From positions 1,054,001 through 1,118,000 of the forward strand of contig NZ_BMKC01000001.1 in assembly GCF_014643775.1 (NCBI RefSeq): DNA of 64,000 nucleotides, given 5' to 3'. A program made the position numbers and the translations under genes. Position 1 is the first letter of the stretch; every line of letters starts with the position of its first letter. Positions 42,734-51,364 of the stretch are shown in pieces. The stretch is from Arenimonas soli (lineage in GTDB: Bacteria; Pseudomonadota; Gammaproteobacteria; Xanthomonadales; Xanthomonadaceae). Under the pieces are notes generated by a model. It ran no database searches. It was given only the letters and a program-made list of their open reading frames with translations, and was not told where the DNA came from.

Positions 42734-44632
42734 ATGTCCCTGATAACCCTGCAAGGCGTCGACTACGGCGTCGGTGGCCCGCTGCTGCTTGAAGCCGTCG
42801 ACCTGGCGATCGAGCCCAACGAGCGCGTTTGCATCGTCGGCCGCAATGGCGCCGGCAAATCCACCCTGCTGCGCCTGCTGGCGGGCGACATCGTGCCCGA
42901 CGACGGCGTGCTGCGCCGGGAAGGCCGGGTTGCCGGCCTGGCCCAGGAGGTGCCGCAGGGCCTGGCGGGCAGCGTCTTCGACGTGGTCGCCCTGGGCCTG
43001 GGCGAGGTCGGCGCCGACCTGGCCCGCTACCACCACATGCTTCACGACGGCGACGACATCGACATGACCGAGCTGGGCAACGTGCAGGCGCGCATCGACG
43101 CCGGCAACGGCTGGCAGATCGAACAGCGCGTCGAACAGGTCATCAGCAAGCTCGACCTGCCCGAAGACGCCGAGTTCTCCGCGCTCTCGGGCGGCATGAA
43201 GCGCCGCGTGCTGCTGGCCCAGGCCCTGGTGGCGGCACCCGACCTGCTTTTGCTCGACGAACCCACCAACCACCTGGACATCGAGTCCATCGCCTGGCTC
43301 GAGGAGTTCCTGAAGAACTTCGGCGGCTCCGTGGTCTTCGTCACCCATGACCGCCAGTTCCTGCGCAACCTGGCCACCCGCATCATCGAGATCGACCGCG
43401 GCCAGGTCAGCAGCTGGCCGGGTGACTACGACAATTTCCTGCGCCGCCGCGAAGAACGCCTGCACGCCGAAGCCCAGGCCAATGCGCTGTTCGACAAGAA
43501 GCTGGCGCAGGAGGAAATCTGGATCCGCCAGGGCATCAAGGCCCGGCGCACCCGCAACGAAGGCCGCGTCACCGCGCTCAAGAAGATGCGCAGCGAGCGC
43601 GCCGAGCGCCGCGAGCAGCAAGGCAACGTCAAGCTGGCCGCCGCCGGCGCCGAGAAGTCGGGCAAGCGGGTATTCGAAGCCAAACACGTCGATTTCGCTT
43701 TTGGCGACCGGGTGCTGGTGCGCGACTTCAGCACCGTCATCCAGCGCGGCGACAAGGTCGGCCTGATCGGCCCCAATGGGTCGGGCAAGACCACGCTGCT
43801 CAAGCTGCTGCTGGGCCAGCTGCAGCCCGATGCCGGCGAGATCCGCATCGGCACCAACCTCGAGGTCGCCTTCTTCGACCAGCTGCGCGGCGCCCTGCGC
43901 GAGGACTGGAACGCGCTCGACAACGTCTCCGAAGGCCGCGAGTTCATCGAGATCAATGGCGCCCGCAAGCACGTAATGGGCTACCTGCAGGATTTCCTGT
44001 TCAGCCCCGACCGGGCGCTGGCGCCAATCACCAAACTCTCCGGCGGCGAACGCAATCGCCTGCTGCTGGCCAAGCTCTTCGCCAAGCCCTCCAACCTGCT
44101 GGTGATGGACGAACCCACCAACGACCTGGACGTGGAAACGCTGGAGCTGCTCGAGGAACTGCTGGCCGACTACCCGGGCACGCTGATCCTAGTCTCGCAC
44201 GACCGCGCCTTCATCGACAACGTCGTCACCAGCTCGCTGGTGATGGAGGGCAGGGGCCGCGTGGGGGAATACGTGGGCGGGTATTCCGACTGGCTGCGCC
44301 AGCGTCCCATCGCCGACCGCATCGCCGCCGCCGCGGCCCAGTCCGCGCCGAAGCTGACCCCGCAGGTGGCGCCCCTGCCCAAGGCAGCGCCACCGCCCGC
44401 CGCCCCGGCGCCCGCCAAACGCAAACTTTCGTTCAAGGAGCAGCGCGAGCTCGACGACCTGCCGGCGCGCATCGAAGCCCTGGACGGACATATCGCGGCC
44501 CTGACGGCCCAGATCCAGGATCCGGCCTTCTACCGCCAGCCCGCCGACGAGGTCACCGCCACCAACGCCCGCCTGGCCGCCCTGCAGGCCGAGCTGGAAC
44601 AGGCCTACGCCCGCTGGAACGAGCTGGAATAG
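42734..44632 (+). CDS. uup: ABC-F family ATPase Uup
   Basis: 632 residues with two ABC domains: Walker A GRNGAGKST (36-44) and GPNGSGKTT (near 350), signatures LSGGMKRRV and LSGGERNRL, Walker B LLLLDEPTNHLD and LLVMDEPTNDLD. The C-terminal 80 residues after an Ala/Pro-rich linker form the coiled-coil domain with KRKLSFKEQRELDDLPARIEALD that defines Uup. There are no membrane segments; ABC-F proteins act on ribosomes, and Uup also affects transposon excision and branched DNA. No Shine-Dalgarno was found; a -10-like element lies next to the start. Confidence 0.95.
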   Translation: MSLITLQGVDYGVGGPLLLEAVDLAIEPNERVCIVGRNGAGKSTLLRLLAGDIVPDDGVLRREGRVAGLAQEVPQGLAGSVFDVVALGLGEVGADLARYHHMLHDGDDIDMTELGNVQARIDAGNGWQIEQRVEQVISKLDLPEDAEFSALSGGMKRRVLLAQALVAAPDLLLLDEPTNHLDIESIAWLEEFLKNFGGSVVFVTHDRQFLRNLATRIIEIDRGQVSSWPGDYDNFLRRREERLHAEAQANALFDKKLAQEEIWIRQGIKARRTRNEGRVTALKKMRSERAERREQQGNVKLAAAGAEKSGKRVFEAKHVDFAFGDRVLVRDFSTVIQRGDKVGLIGPNGSGKTTLLKLLLGQLQPDAGEIRIGTNLEVAFFDQLRGALREDWNALDNVSEGREFIEINGARKHVMGYLQDFLFSPDRALAPITKLSGGERNRLLLAKLFAKPSNLLVMDEPTNDLDVETLELLEELLADYPGTLILVSHDRAFIDNVVTSSLVMEGRGRVGEYVGGYSDWLRQRPIADRIAAAAAQSAPKLTPQVAPLPKAAPPPAAPAPAKRKLSFKEQRELDDLPARIEALDGHIAALTAQIQDPAFYRQPADEVTATNARLAALQAELEQAYARWNELE

Positions 44633-44703
44633 CGGCGCCGGATTAGACTGCGGGGACGGCGCCCGCCGGGCGGCCGCCGCCCACCACCACCAGGAGTCGA
44701 CGC

Positions 44704-45297
44704 ATGTCTGTACTGCGCACGCTGCAAACCATTGTGTTGGGCCTCAGCCTGCTGGCACCGGCAGCCCTGGCCAAGTCCGAGGTCGAAATCGAGGCCTCCT
44801 CGGCCACCAACCCGGCGCCGCTCGAAGCCTTCGGCGCGTTTACGCGCGTCGAGGTCGACAAGATCGCGATGGACGCTCCCTGGGCCGGACAGAAGGCCAA
44901 CGAGGCTGCGCGGGACAACCTGCAGGCCAACCTCGACGAACGACTCGGGCCGTGGGTCGAGCAGTTCAATGCGGCATCGGCGCCCACGGCCGATCCCCGG
45001 GTCCTGCGCATCGAACCCTACGTGGCGGGGATCCGCTACATCAGCGGCGGCAAGCGCGTGTTCGCCGGCGCGTTCGCCGGGAAGTCGCGGGTGCTGCTCA
45101 AGCTGCGGATCGTGGACGCGGCCACCGGCGCGGTCATCGCCGAACCCGAGTTCTACCAGCACGCCGCGGGCATGGCGGGTGCCTACAGCTTCGGTGGTGC
45201 CGACAAGGCCATGCTCGCACGCGTTGCAACCCTCGCGGCGGACTACCTGCGTGCCAACCAGGCGGCCGCCGTCGGCGGACCGACCGGCGCCCAATAG
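44704..45297 (+). CDS. Exported DUF4410-like protein
   Basis: 197 residues: a signal peptide (1-23) followed by a domain resembling DUF4410/DUF3313-type lipoproteins, with the pattern AANLDERLGPWVEQF..., VLRIEPYVAGIRYISGGKRVFAGAFAGKSRVLLKLRIVDAATGAVIAEPEFYQHA and a C-terminal helix. No lipobox is seen, so the protein is probably soluble in the periplasm. Function unknown. A GC hairpin follows before the fumarase gene. Family assignment is by overall pattern only. Confidence 0.6.
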   Translation: MSVLRTLQTIVLGLSLLAPAALAKSEVEIEASSATNPAPLEAFGAFTRVEVDKIAMDAPWAGQKANEAARDNLQANLDERLGPWVEQFNAASAPTADPRVLRIEPYVAGIRYISGGKRVFAGAFAGKSRVLLKLRIVDAATGAVIAEPEFYQHAAGMAGAYSFGGADKAMLARVATLAADYLRANQAAAVGGPTGAQ

Positions 45298-45308
45298 CGG
45301 GGCGAACC

Positions 45309-45333
45309 GGGCCGCGCCGCAGGGGCGCGGCCC
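45309..45333 (+). terminator. GC hairpin between the DUF4410-like gene and fumarase
   Basis: A 10-bp perfect stem GGGCCGCGCC with a five-base loop and no T run. It could end the upstream transcript or be a leader element. Confidence 0.4.
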
Positions 45334-45346
45334 GGACACCCTGGGG

Positions 45347-45352
45347 TAAAAT
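45347..45352 (+). promoter_or_regulatory. TAAAAT -10-like element of the fumarase gene
   Basis: TAAAAT, 30 bases before the GTG start at 45383. No clear -35 is found; a GC hairpin occupies that region. Confidence 0.4.
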
Positions 45353-45382
45353 GCGCGCTTCTTCGCCAGCCCCGTGCCCGCC

Positions 45383-46900
45383 GTGAGCCAGATCAAGCAG
45401 GAAGACTTCATCCAGTCCGTCGCCGACGCGCTGCAGTACATTTCCTACTACCACCCGGTCGACTACATCCGGAACCTGGCTGCGGCCTACGAGCGCGAGC
45501 AGTCCCCGGCGGCCAAGGATGCGATCGCCCAGATCCTGATCAACTCGCGCCTGTGCGCCGAGGGCCACCGACCGATCTGCCAGGACACCGGCATCGTCAC
45601 GGTGTTCCTGGAAATCGGCATGCAGGTGCAGTGGCCCGACGCCACCATGGGCATCGAGGACATGGTCAATGAAGGCGTGCGCCGGGCCTACAACCACCCC
45701 GACAACAAGCTGCGCGCCAGCGTCCTGGCCGACCCCGCCGGCAAGCGCACCAACACCCGGGACAACACCCCGGCCGTCGTGAACATGAAGCTCGTGCCCG
45801 GGGGCGTGGTGGACGTGATCGTCGCGGCCAAGGGCGGCGGCAGCGAGGCCAAGTCCAAGTTCGCCATGCTCAACCCTTCCGATTCGATCGTGGACTGGGT
45901 CCTGAAGACCGTGCCGACGATGGGCGCCGGCTGGTGCCCGCCGGGCATGCTGGGCATCGGCATCGGCGGCACCGCCGAAAAGGCGATGCTGATGGCCAAG
46001 GAATCGCTGATGGAGCCGATCGACATCACCGACCTGCAGGCCCGTGGCCCGGCCAACCGCGCCGAAGAACTGCGGCTCGAGCTGTACGAAAAGGTCAATG
46101 CGCTGGGTATCGGCGCCCAGGGCCTCGGCGGCCTGACCACGGTGCTCGACATCAAGGTCAAGGACTGCCCGACCCACGCCGCCAACCTGCCGGTGGCGAT
46201 GATCCCCAACTGCGCCGCCACCCGCCACGCCCATTTCACCCTGGACGGCAGCGGTCCGGTGCAGCTCGACCCGCCTTCGCTGGACGACTGGCCGAAGCTG
46301 ACCTACGACGCCTCCAAGGGCCGGCGCGTGGACCTGGACACGGTCACCCGCGACGAGGTCGCCAGCTGGAAACCAGGCGAAGTGCTGCTGCTCAACGGCA
46401 AGCTGCTCACCGGCCGCGATGCCGCGCACAAGCGAATGGTCGACATGCTCAACAAGGGCGAGCCGCTGCCGGTCGACCTGAGGGGTCGTTTCATCTATTA
46501 CGTCGGCCCGGTCGATCCGGTGCGCGACGAAGTGGTGGGCCCGGCCGGCCCGACCACCGCCACGCGCATGGACAAGTTCACCGAGCAGGTGTTGGCACAA
46601 ACCGGCCTGATGGGCATGGTCGGCAAGGCCGAGCGCGGCCCGGCCGCCATCGAGGCCATCCGCAAGCACCGCTCGGCCTACCTGATGGCCGTGGGCGGGG
46701 CTGCCTACCTGGTGTCCAAGGCGATCAAGGCCTCCCGGGTGGTGGGCTTCGCCGACCTGGGCATGGAGGCCATCTACGAATTCGAGGTCCGGGACATGCC
46801 GGTCACCGTGGCCGTGGACGCCCAGGGCGAGTCGGTGCACCGCACCGGACCCCGGGAATGGCAGGCGCGCATCGGCAAGATCCCGGTCGCCGTCGAGTGA
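45383..46900 (+). CDS. Class I (4Fe-4S) fumarate hydratase
   Basis: 505 residues from GTG 45383 (a GTG at 45374 is an alternative). One polypeptide carries both halves of the class I enzyme: the N-terminal alpha part with ICQDTG (Cys66), DCPTHAAN and PNCAATRH giving the three cluster Cys, and the C-terminal beta part with HKRM and GPTTATRMD. It hydrates fumarate to malate in the citric acid cycle; the cluster makes it oxygen-labile. Single-subunit class I fumarases are usual in this bacterial group. Confidence 0.95.
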   Translation: MSQIKQEDFIQSVADALQYISYYHPVDYIRNLAAAYEREQSPAAKDAIAQILINSRLCAEGHRPICQDTGIVTVFLEIGMQVQWPDATMGIEDMVNEGVRRAYNHPDNKLRASVLADPAGKRTNTRDNTPAVVNMKLVPGGVVDVIVAAKGGGSEAKSKFAMLNPSDSIVDWVLKTVPTMGAGWCPPGMLGIGIGGTAEKAMLMAKESLMEPIDITDLQARGPANRAEELRLELYEKVNALGIGAQGLGGLTTVLDIKVKDCPTHAANLPVAMIPNCAATRHAHFTLDGSGPVQLDPPSLDDWPKLTYDASKGRRVDLDTVTRDEVASWKPGEVLLLNGKLLTGRDAAHKRMVDMLNKGEPLPVDLRGRFIYYVGPVDPVRDEVVGPAGPTTATRMDKFTEQVLAQTGLMGMVGKAERGPAAIEAIRKHRSAYLMAVGGAAYLVSKAIKASRVVGFADLGMEAIYEFEVRDMPVTVAVDAQGESVHRTGPREWQARIGKIPVAVE

Positions 46901-47142
46901 CCTTCCCGTGGCGGCCAACCTGAACCACGGGTGCGCCGCGGGGGCGCAAATCGCCCCAAGGCACCGAAATCGTTGGCTTTCCTGGCTGGAAAGGTGTAGG
47001 GTGCGCCCGACTGTGTTTGCGAAGGGTCACTGTGAATCGTGGCCTGATGCGGTAGATCCAGAAAGATCCGCTACATCTTTTCACCTCGCTTCTCCTTGCA
47101 ACCCCAGTCGCGCGGCGGGATGTCCCCGTCAGCGATATCCAT

Positions 47143-47158
47143 TTAATTGTTCCAAGGA
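47143..47158 (+). promoter_or_regulatory. Conserved leader element with ribosome-binding site of cold-shock gene 2
   Basis: TTAATTGTTCCAAGGA, seven bases before the ATG at 47166, matches the element of cold-shock gene 1 in 15 of 16 positions. Upstream regions of the two genes are otherwise unlike. Confidence 0.6.
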
Positions 47159-47165
47159 GTTAGCA

Positions 47166-47375
47166 ATGTCGGATCGTCAGATCGGTACCGTAAAGTGGTT
47201 CAACGATGCCAAGGGCTTCGGCTTCATCAGCCGCGAGAACGGCGAGGACGTGTTCGTCCATTTCCGTTCCATCCAGGGCACCGGCTTCAAGTCGCTGCAG
47301 GAAGGCCAGCAGGTCTCCTTCAAGCTCGTCAAGGGCCAGAAGGGCATGCAGGCTGACGAAGTGCAGCCGATGTAA
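47166..47375 (+). CDS. Cold-shock protein (CspA family), second copy
   Basis: 69 residues, identical to the copy at 37264 at most positions; differences cluster at residues 6, 22-24, 49, 54 and the last residue. The RNP motifs KGFGFI and VFVHF are intact, and the OB-fold is complete. A long 265-base upstream region with no gene suggests a structured 5' leader, as in other cold-shock genes, but no cold-box was recognised. A strong terminator follows. The two copies may differ in timing or temperature range. Confidence 0.95.
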   Translation: MSDRQIGTVKWFNDAKGFGFISRENGEDVFVHFRSIQGTGFKSLQEGQQVSFKLVKGQKGMQADEVQPM

Positions 47376-47401
47376 TTGAAGTCCCCACGGACTTTTGCGA
47401 A

Positions 47402-47434
47402 GCCCCGGGTGGCGACACCCGGGGCTTTTCTTTT
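47402..47434 (+). terminator. Rho-independent terminator after cold-shock gene 2
   Basis: A perfect 10-bp stem GCCCCGGGTG with a GCGA loop, followed by TTTTCTTTT. One of the clearest terminators in the window. Confidence 0.95.
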
Positions 47435-47450
47435 GCGTCGGTGCCCGTCG

Positions 47451-47456
47451 TATGCT
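47451..47456 (+). promoter_or_regulatory. TATGCT -10-like element of the GST gene
   Basis: TATGCT 29 bases before the ATG at 47486; same hexamer and distance as before the Nudix gene. Confidence 0.35.
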
Positions 47457-47485
47457 TGCCGCTGACCCCCCGTTTGGATGGACGC

Positions 47486-48118
47486 ATGTACACGTTGTAC
47501 TACGCCCCCGGCACCGCCAGTCTCGTCGTGCATTGGCTGCTTATCGAAATCGGCGCCCGCCACGAACTGCGCAAGCTCGACCTGGCGGCGCGCGAGCACA
47601 AGCGCCCCGAGTACCTGGCGCTCAATCCCGCTGGCCGCGTGCCCACCCTGCTGATCCACGGCGAGCCCATGACCGAAGCGGCGGCCATGGTGATGCACTT
47701 GGCCGATGCCCATCCGAACTTCGGACTGGCGCCGCCCCCGGGAACGGTCGAACGGGCGCGCTACTACCAGTGGATCGTATTCCTGGCCAATACGCTGCAG
47801 CCGGCTTTCCGCCACTTCTATTACCCGGAAGAGGCCGCGGGCCCCGAGCATGCCGATGCCGTGCGAACCCACGCCGCCAGAACCATCGACGCGGCCTGGG
47901 ACCAGGTCGAAGCGCACCTGGTGCGACGTGGCCCCTACCTGCTGGGCCCCTCGGTCAGCGCCGCCGATTTCCTGCTGACCATGCTGATGCGCTGGTCGCG
48001 CAACCTGCCGCGCCCGGCCACCGATTGCCCGCAGCTTGGCGCGCTGGCGCAGCGCATGAAGGCGCGTCCGGGCTTCCGCCTGCTCTACGAACGCGAAGGC
48101 CTGCAGGAGTGGGCCTGA
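47486..48118 (+). CDS. Glutathione S-transferase
   Basis: 210 residues. The thioredoxin-like N-terminal domain starts MYTLYYAPGTASLVVHW, with the Ser of the GTAS segment in the usual glutathione-activating place for beta-class-like enzymes; the cis-Pro motif NPAGRVPTLL and a helical C-terminal domain with the N-capping box motif SAADFLL complete the fold. Substrate unknown. An ATG at 47441 is in-frame but lies upstream of the conserved start. The next gene begins four bases later. Confidence 0.88.
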   Translation: MYTLYYAPGTASLVVHWLLIEIGARHELRKLDLAAREHKRPEYLALNPAGRVPTLLIHGEPMTEAAAMVMHLADAHPNFGLAPPPGTVERARYYQWIVFLANTLQPAFRHFYYPEEAAGPEHADAVRTHAARTIDAAWDQVEAHLVRRGPYLLGPSVSAADFLLTMLMRWSRNLPRPATDCPQLGALAQRMKARPGFRLLYEREGLQEWA

Positions 48119-48122
48119 GCCC

Positions 48123-48803
48123 GTGAACCCGCGCCCGGCGGTGCTGCTGGCCGGGGCGACCGGGCTGGTGGGCGGCCTGGCGCTGCAGCGCTGGCTGGCG
48201 AAGGCCGACGGCCCGCTGCTGCTGGCACCCGTGCGCCGGTCCCCTGGAGTCACCCATCCGCGCCTGCTGGCCTTGCCCGGCGGCTGGGACGAAACATCGA
48301 TCCGAACGGCGCTGGAAAGCCATGGCGCCAGCCTGGACGCCTACGCCTGTTGCCTGGGCACCACGATCCGCAAGGCGGGTTCGCGCGAGGCTTTCCTCGA
48401 AGTCGACCGCGACCTGGTGCTGGCCCTTGGCGGACTTGCCCATCGCCTGGGCGCGCGCCAGGCGCTGCTGGTGTCGTCGGTGGGGGCCAGCGCCCAGTCC
48501 GGCAATTTCTACCTGCGGGTGAAGGGCGAGGCCGAGCGGGGCCTGTGCGCACTGGGCTTCGAGCGCGTGGACTGCCTGCGCCCGGGCCTGCTGCTGGGCG
48601 AGCGCGGCGAGCGCCGGCCGGCCGAAGCGATGGGCCAGCGCCTGGCGCCTGTGGCCAACCTGTTGGCGCTGGGGCCGCTGCGCCGCTACCGGGCGATCGC
48701 CGCGGACGAGGTCGCGGCCGCGCTGGTGAACCTGTGCGGCCGCGCCGGCGAGGGCCGCCACGTCCACGAACACGACGCGATCAAGGCCCTGGCGGGCAGA
48801 TAG
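48123..48803 (+). CDS. NAD(P)-binding oxidoreductase (atypical SDR/HTATIP2-like)
   Basis: 226 residues from a GTG start. The Rossmann motif GATGLVGG (11-18) is followed by a short-chain-dehydrogenase fold; SSVGASAQSGNFYLRVKGEAE contains the Tyr/Lys pair (YxxxK) used by SDRs, and RPGLLLGERGERRPAE is typical of the HTATIP2-like branch of atypical SDRs. Substrate not known. It follows the GST gene by four bases, suggesting co-transcription, and is convergent with the PQQ-dehydrogenase gene. Confidence 0.82.
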   Translation: MNPRPAVLLAGATGLVGGLALQRWLAKADGPLLLAPVRRSPGVTHPRLLALPGGWDETSIRTALESHGASLDAYACCLGTTIRKAGSREAFLEVDRDLVLALGGLAHRLGARQALLVSSVGASAQSGNFYLRVKGEAERGLCALGFERVDCLRPGLLLGERGERRPAEAMGQRLAPVANLLALGPLRRYRAIAADEVAAALVNLCGRAGEGRHVHEHDAIKALAGR

Positions 48804-48810
48804 CCCAGGT

Positions 48811-49944
48811 CTATTCGGTCTTCAGGCCGACGCGCAGGATGTCGCCGTCGGCGTCGTCGGTGAGCAGGTAGAGGTAACCGTCCGGGCCCTGGCGTACGTC
48901 GCGGATGCGTTCGCCCAGGTCCACCAGCAGCGGTTCTTCGGTGACCACCTTGTCGCCGTCGAGTTCCAGCCGCACCACGCGCTGGAAGGCGAGGGCGCCG
49001 ACGAACAGGTTTCCCTGCCAGGCCGGGAAACGATCGGCCGTGTAAAAGGCCAGGCCGCTGGGCGCAATGGACGGCGTCCAGTGGTGGATGGGCTGTTCCA
49101 TACCCTCCATTTCCTGCTTGCCCGAACCGATCGGGGCGCCGCTGTAGTTCACGCCCAGGGTGATCACCGGCCAGCCGTAGTTCTTGCCGGGTTCGGGGAT
49201 GTTGAGCTCGTCGCCGCCGCGGGCGCCGTGTTCGGTCTGCCAGAGTTTGCCGGTGCCCGGATGCAGCGCCGCGCCCTGCACGTTGCGGTGCCCGTAGGAC
49301 CAGATCGCCGGGTTGGCGTCGTCGCGGCCGACGTAGGGATTGTCGGCGGGGATCGAACCGTCCTTGTTGATGCGGAATATCTTGCCCTGGCCCTTGTCCA
49401 GCAGCTGCGGGTTGTCCCAGTTGCCGCGGTCGCCGCTGGTCACGTACAGGCGGCCTTCGCGGTCGAAGACCAGGCGCGAGCCGAAGTGCTGGCCGGCATC
49501 GAGCTTGGGCGCCTGGCGGAAGATGATTTCCACGTCTTCGAGTGCGTTGCCGGCCAGCTTGCCGCGGCCGACCGAGGTGCCCGCGCCGCCTTCACCGGGC
49601 TCGGAAAAACTGAAGTACACCCAGGGCGTACTGGCGAAATCCGGGTCGATGGCCACGTCGAGCAGGCCGCCCTGGCCGCGCGACCAGACCTCGGGAATTC
49701 CTGCCAGGGGCTCGGACAGGTCGCCATCGGCCTCAACGATGCGCAGCCGGCCCGGGCGTTCGGTGACCAGCATGCGGCCGTCGGGCAGGAAAGCCAGGCC
49801 CCAGGGATGTTCAAGCCCCGAAGCCACGGTGCTGACTTCGACCTGGCCGTGCTCACTGGCGAAGCTGCGTCCGGCGGGTTCGCCGTCCTTGGCGGTGCAG
49901 GCGCCGACCGAAAGCATCAGGGCGAGGGCGAGGGGCGTCTTCAT
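48811..49944 (-). CDS. PQQ-dependent aldose sugar dehydrogenase-like lipoprotein (YliI-like)
   Basis: 377 residues. A lipoprotein signal peptide (lipobox VGAC, Cys16) precedes a six-bladed beta-propeller of the soluble glucose/sorbosone dehydrogenase family: LEHPWGLAFLPDGRMLVTERPGRL, GGLLDVAIDPDF, HFGSRLVFDREGRLYVTSGDRG (His and Arg of the active site), YGHRNVQGAALHP and EHGARGGDELN. In E. coli the YliI homologue oxidises aldoses with PQQ, which that bacterium does not make. Whether this bacterium makes PQQ cannot be seen here. The nearest upstream minus-strand gene is tesA. Confidence 0.88.
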   Translation of the reverse strand: MKTPLALALMLSVGACTAKDGEPAGRSFASEHGQVEVSTVASGLEHPWGLAFLPDGRMLVTERPGRLRIVEADGDLSEPLAGIPEVWSRGQGGLLDVAIDPDFASTPWVYFSFSEPGEGGAGTSVGRGKLAGNALEDVEIIFRQAPKLDAGQHFGSRLVFDREGRLYVTSGDRGNWDNPQLLDKGQGKIFRINKDGSIPADNPYVGRDDANPAIWSYGHRNVQGAALHPGTGKLWQTEHGARGGDELNIPEPGKNYGWPVITLGVNYSGAPIGSGKQEMEGMEQPIHHWTPSIAPSGLAFYTADRFPAWQGNLFVGALAFQRVVRLELDGDKVVTEEPLLVDLGERIRDVRQGPDGYLYLLTDDADGDILRVGLKTE

Positions 49945-49968
49945 GCGCGGGCTCCTTGGGATGTGGGT

Positions 49969-50583
<615 letters not shown>

Positions 50584-50592
50584 GACTGAGCG

Positions 50593-50623
50593 TTGAACCC
50601 CGCGGGTGCAAGCTCCATATACT
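50593..50623 (+). promoter_or_regulatory. Sigma-70 promoter of ybbA-ybbP
   Basis: TTGAAC (50593-50598) and TATACT (50618-50623) are separated by 19 bases, pointing to a start near 50630, about 36 bases before the ybbA ATG. Both hexamers are close to consensus in a GC-rich setting. Confidence 0.55.
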
Positions 50624-50665
50624 GACCCGAGACGCTTCATCACCTTTTATCCTCACGAGTGACTT

Positions 50666-51364
50666 ATGGCCGACAGCCGCGGAACGCCCGACACCCGAAC
50701 CTCGCTGCAGGTTGAAAACCTCGGCAAGCGGGTGCCCCTGCCCTCCGGGGACCTGACCATCCTTGATGGGGTCGGTTTTACCATTCAACAGGGTGAAGCG
50801 GTCGCGATTGTCGGTGCCTCCGGTTCAGGCAAGAGCACGCTTTTGTCGCTGATGGCGGGCCTGGACACCCCCAGCGTCGGCGAGGTCCGGCTCGACGGCA
50901 GCGCGCTGTCGGGCCTGGACGAGGATGGCCGGGCGAAGATCCGCGGCGAAAAGGTCGGCTTCGTTTTCCAGAGTTTCCAGCTGCTGCCGTCGCTGACGGC
51001 GCTGGAGAACGTGATGCTGCCGCTGGAACTGCGCGGCGACGCCGACGCCGAAGGGCCCGCGCGCTCGATGCTGGGGCAGGTGGGCCTGGCCGAACGCCTC
51101 GGCCATTACCCGCGCCAGCTCTCGGGCGGTGAACAGCAGCGCGTCGCCCTGGCCCGGGCCTTCGTCACGCGGCCGGCGGTGCTGTTCGCCGACGAACCCA
51201 CCGGCAACCTCGACACCCGCACCGGCCAGGCCATAATCGAGCTGCTGTTCCGCATGAACCGCGAGTCCGGCACCACCTTGGTGCTCGTGACCCACGACGA
51301 AGCCCTGGCCGCGCGCTGCGGCCGCCAGCTGCGGCTCGATTCGGGCCGGCTGGTGGCGGCGTGA
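50666..51364 (+). CDS. ybbA: ABC transporter ATP-binding protein YbbA
   Basis: 232 residues. Walker A GASGSGKST (50-58), signature LSGGEQQRVALARAF, Walker B VLFADEPTGNLD and a switch His in LVTHDEALAARC place it in the LolD/MacB-like group. It is paired with the large permease at 51361 (overlapping start GTGA) and divergent from tesA, the arrangement known from E. coli. The complex is thought to act on envelope lipid or protein substrates; the substrate is not established. Confidence 0.93.
   Translation: MADSRGTPDTRTSLQVENLGKRVPLPSGDLTILDGVGFTIQQGEAVAIVGASGSGKSTLLSLMAGLDTPSVGEVRLDGSALSGLDEDGRAKIRGEKVGFVFQSFQLLPSLTALENVMLPLELRGDADAEGPARSMLGQVGLAERLGHYPRQLSGGEQQRVALARAFVTRPAVLFADEPTGNLDTRTGQAIIELLFRMNRESGTTLVLVTHDEALAARCGRQLRLDSGRLVAA

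Noticed and set aside
42521-43972. 483-residue minus-strand frame antisense to uup
   Set aside because: Shadow of uup; no conserved motifs, and the opposite strand encodes a complete ABC-F protein.
45134-46918. 594-residue minus-strand frame antisense to fumarase
   Set aside because: Arg/His/Gly-rich shadow frame; the fumarase on the other strand is complete.
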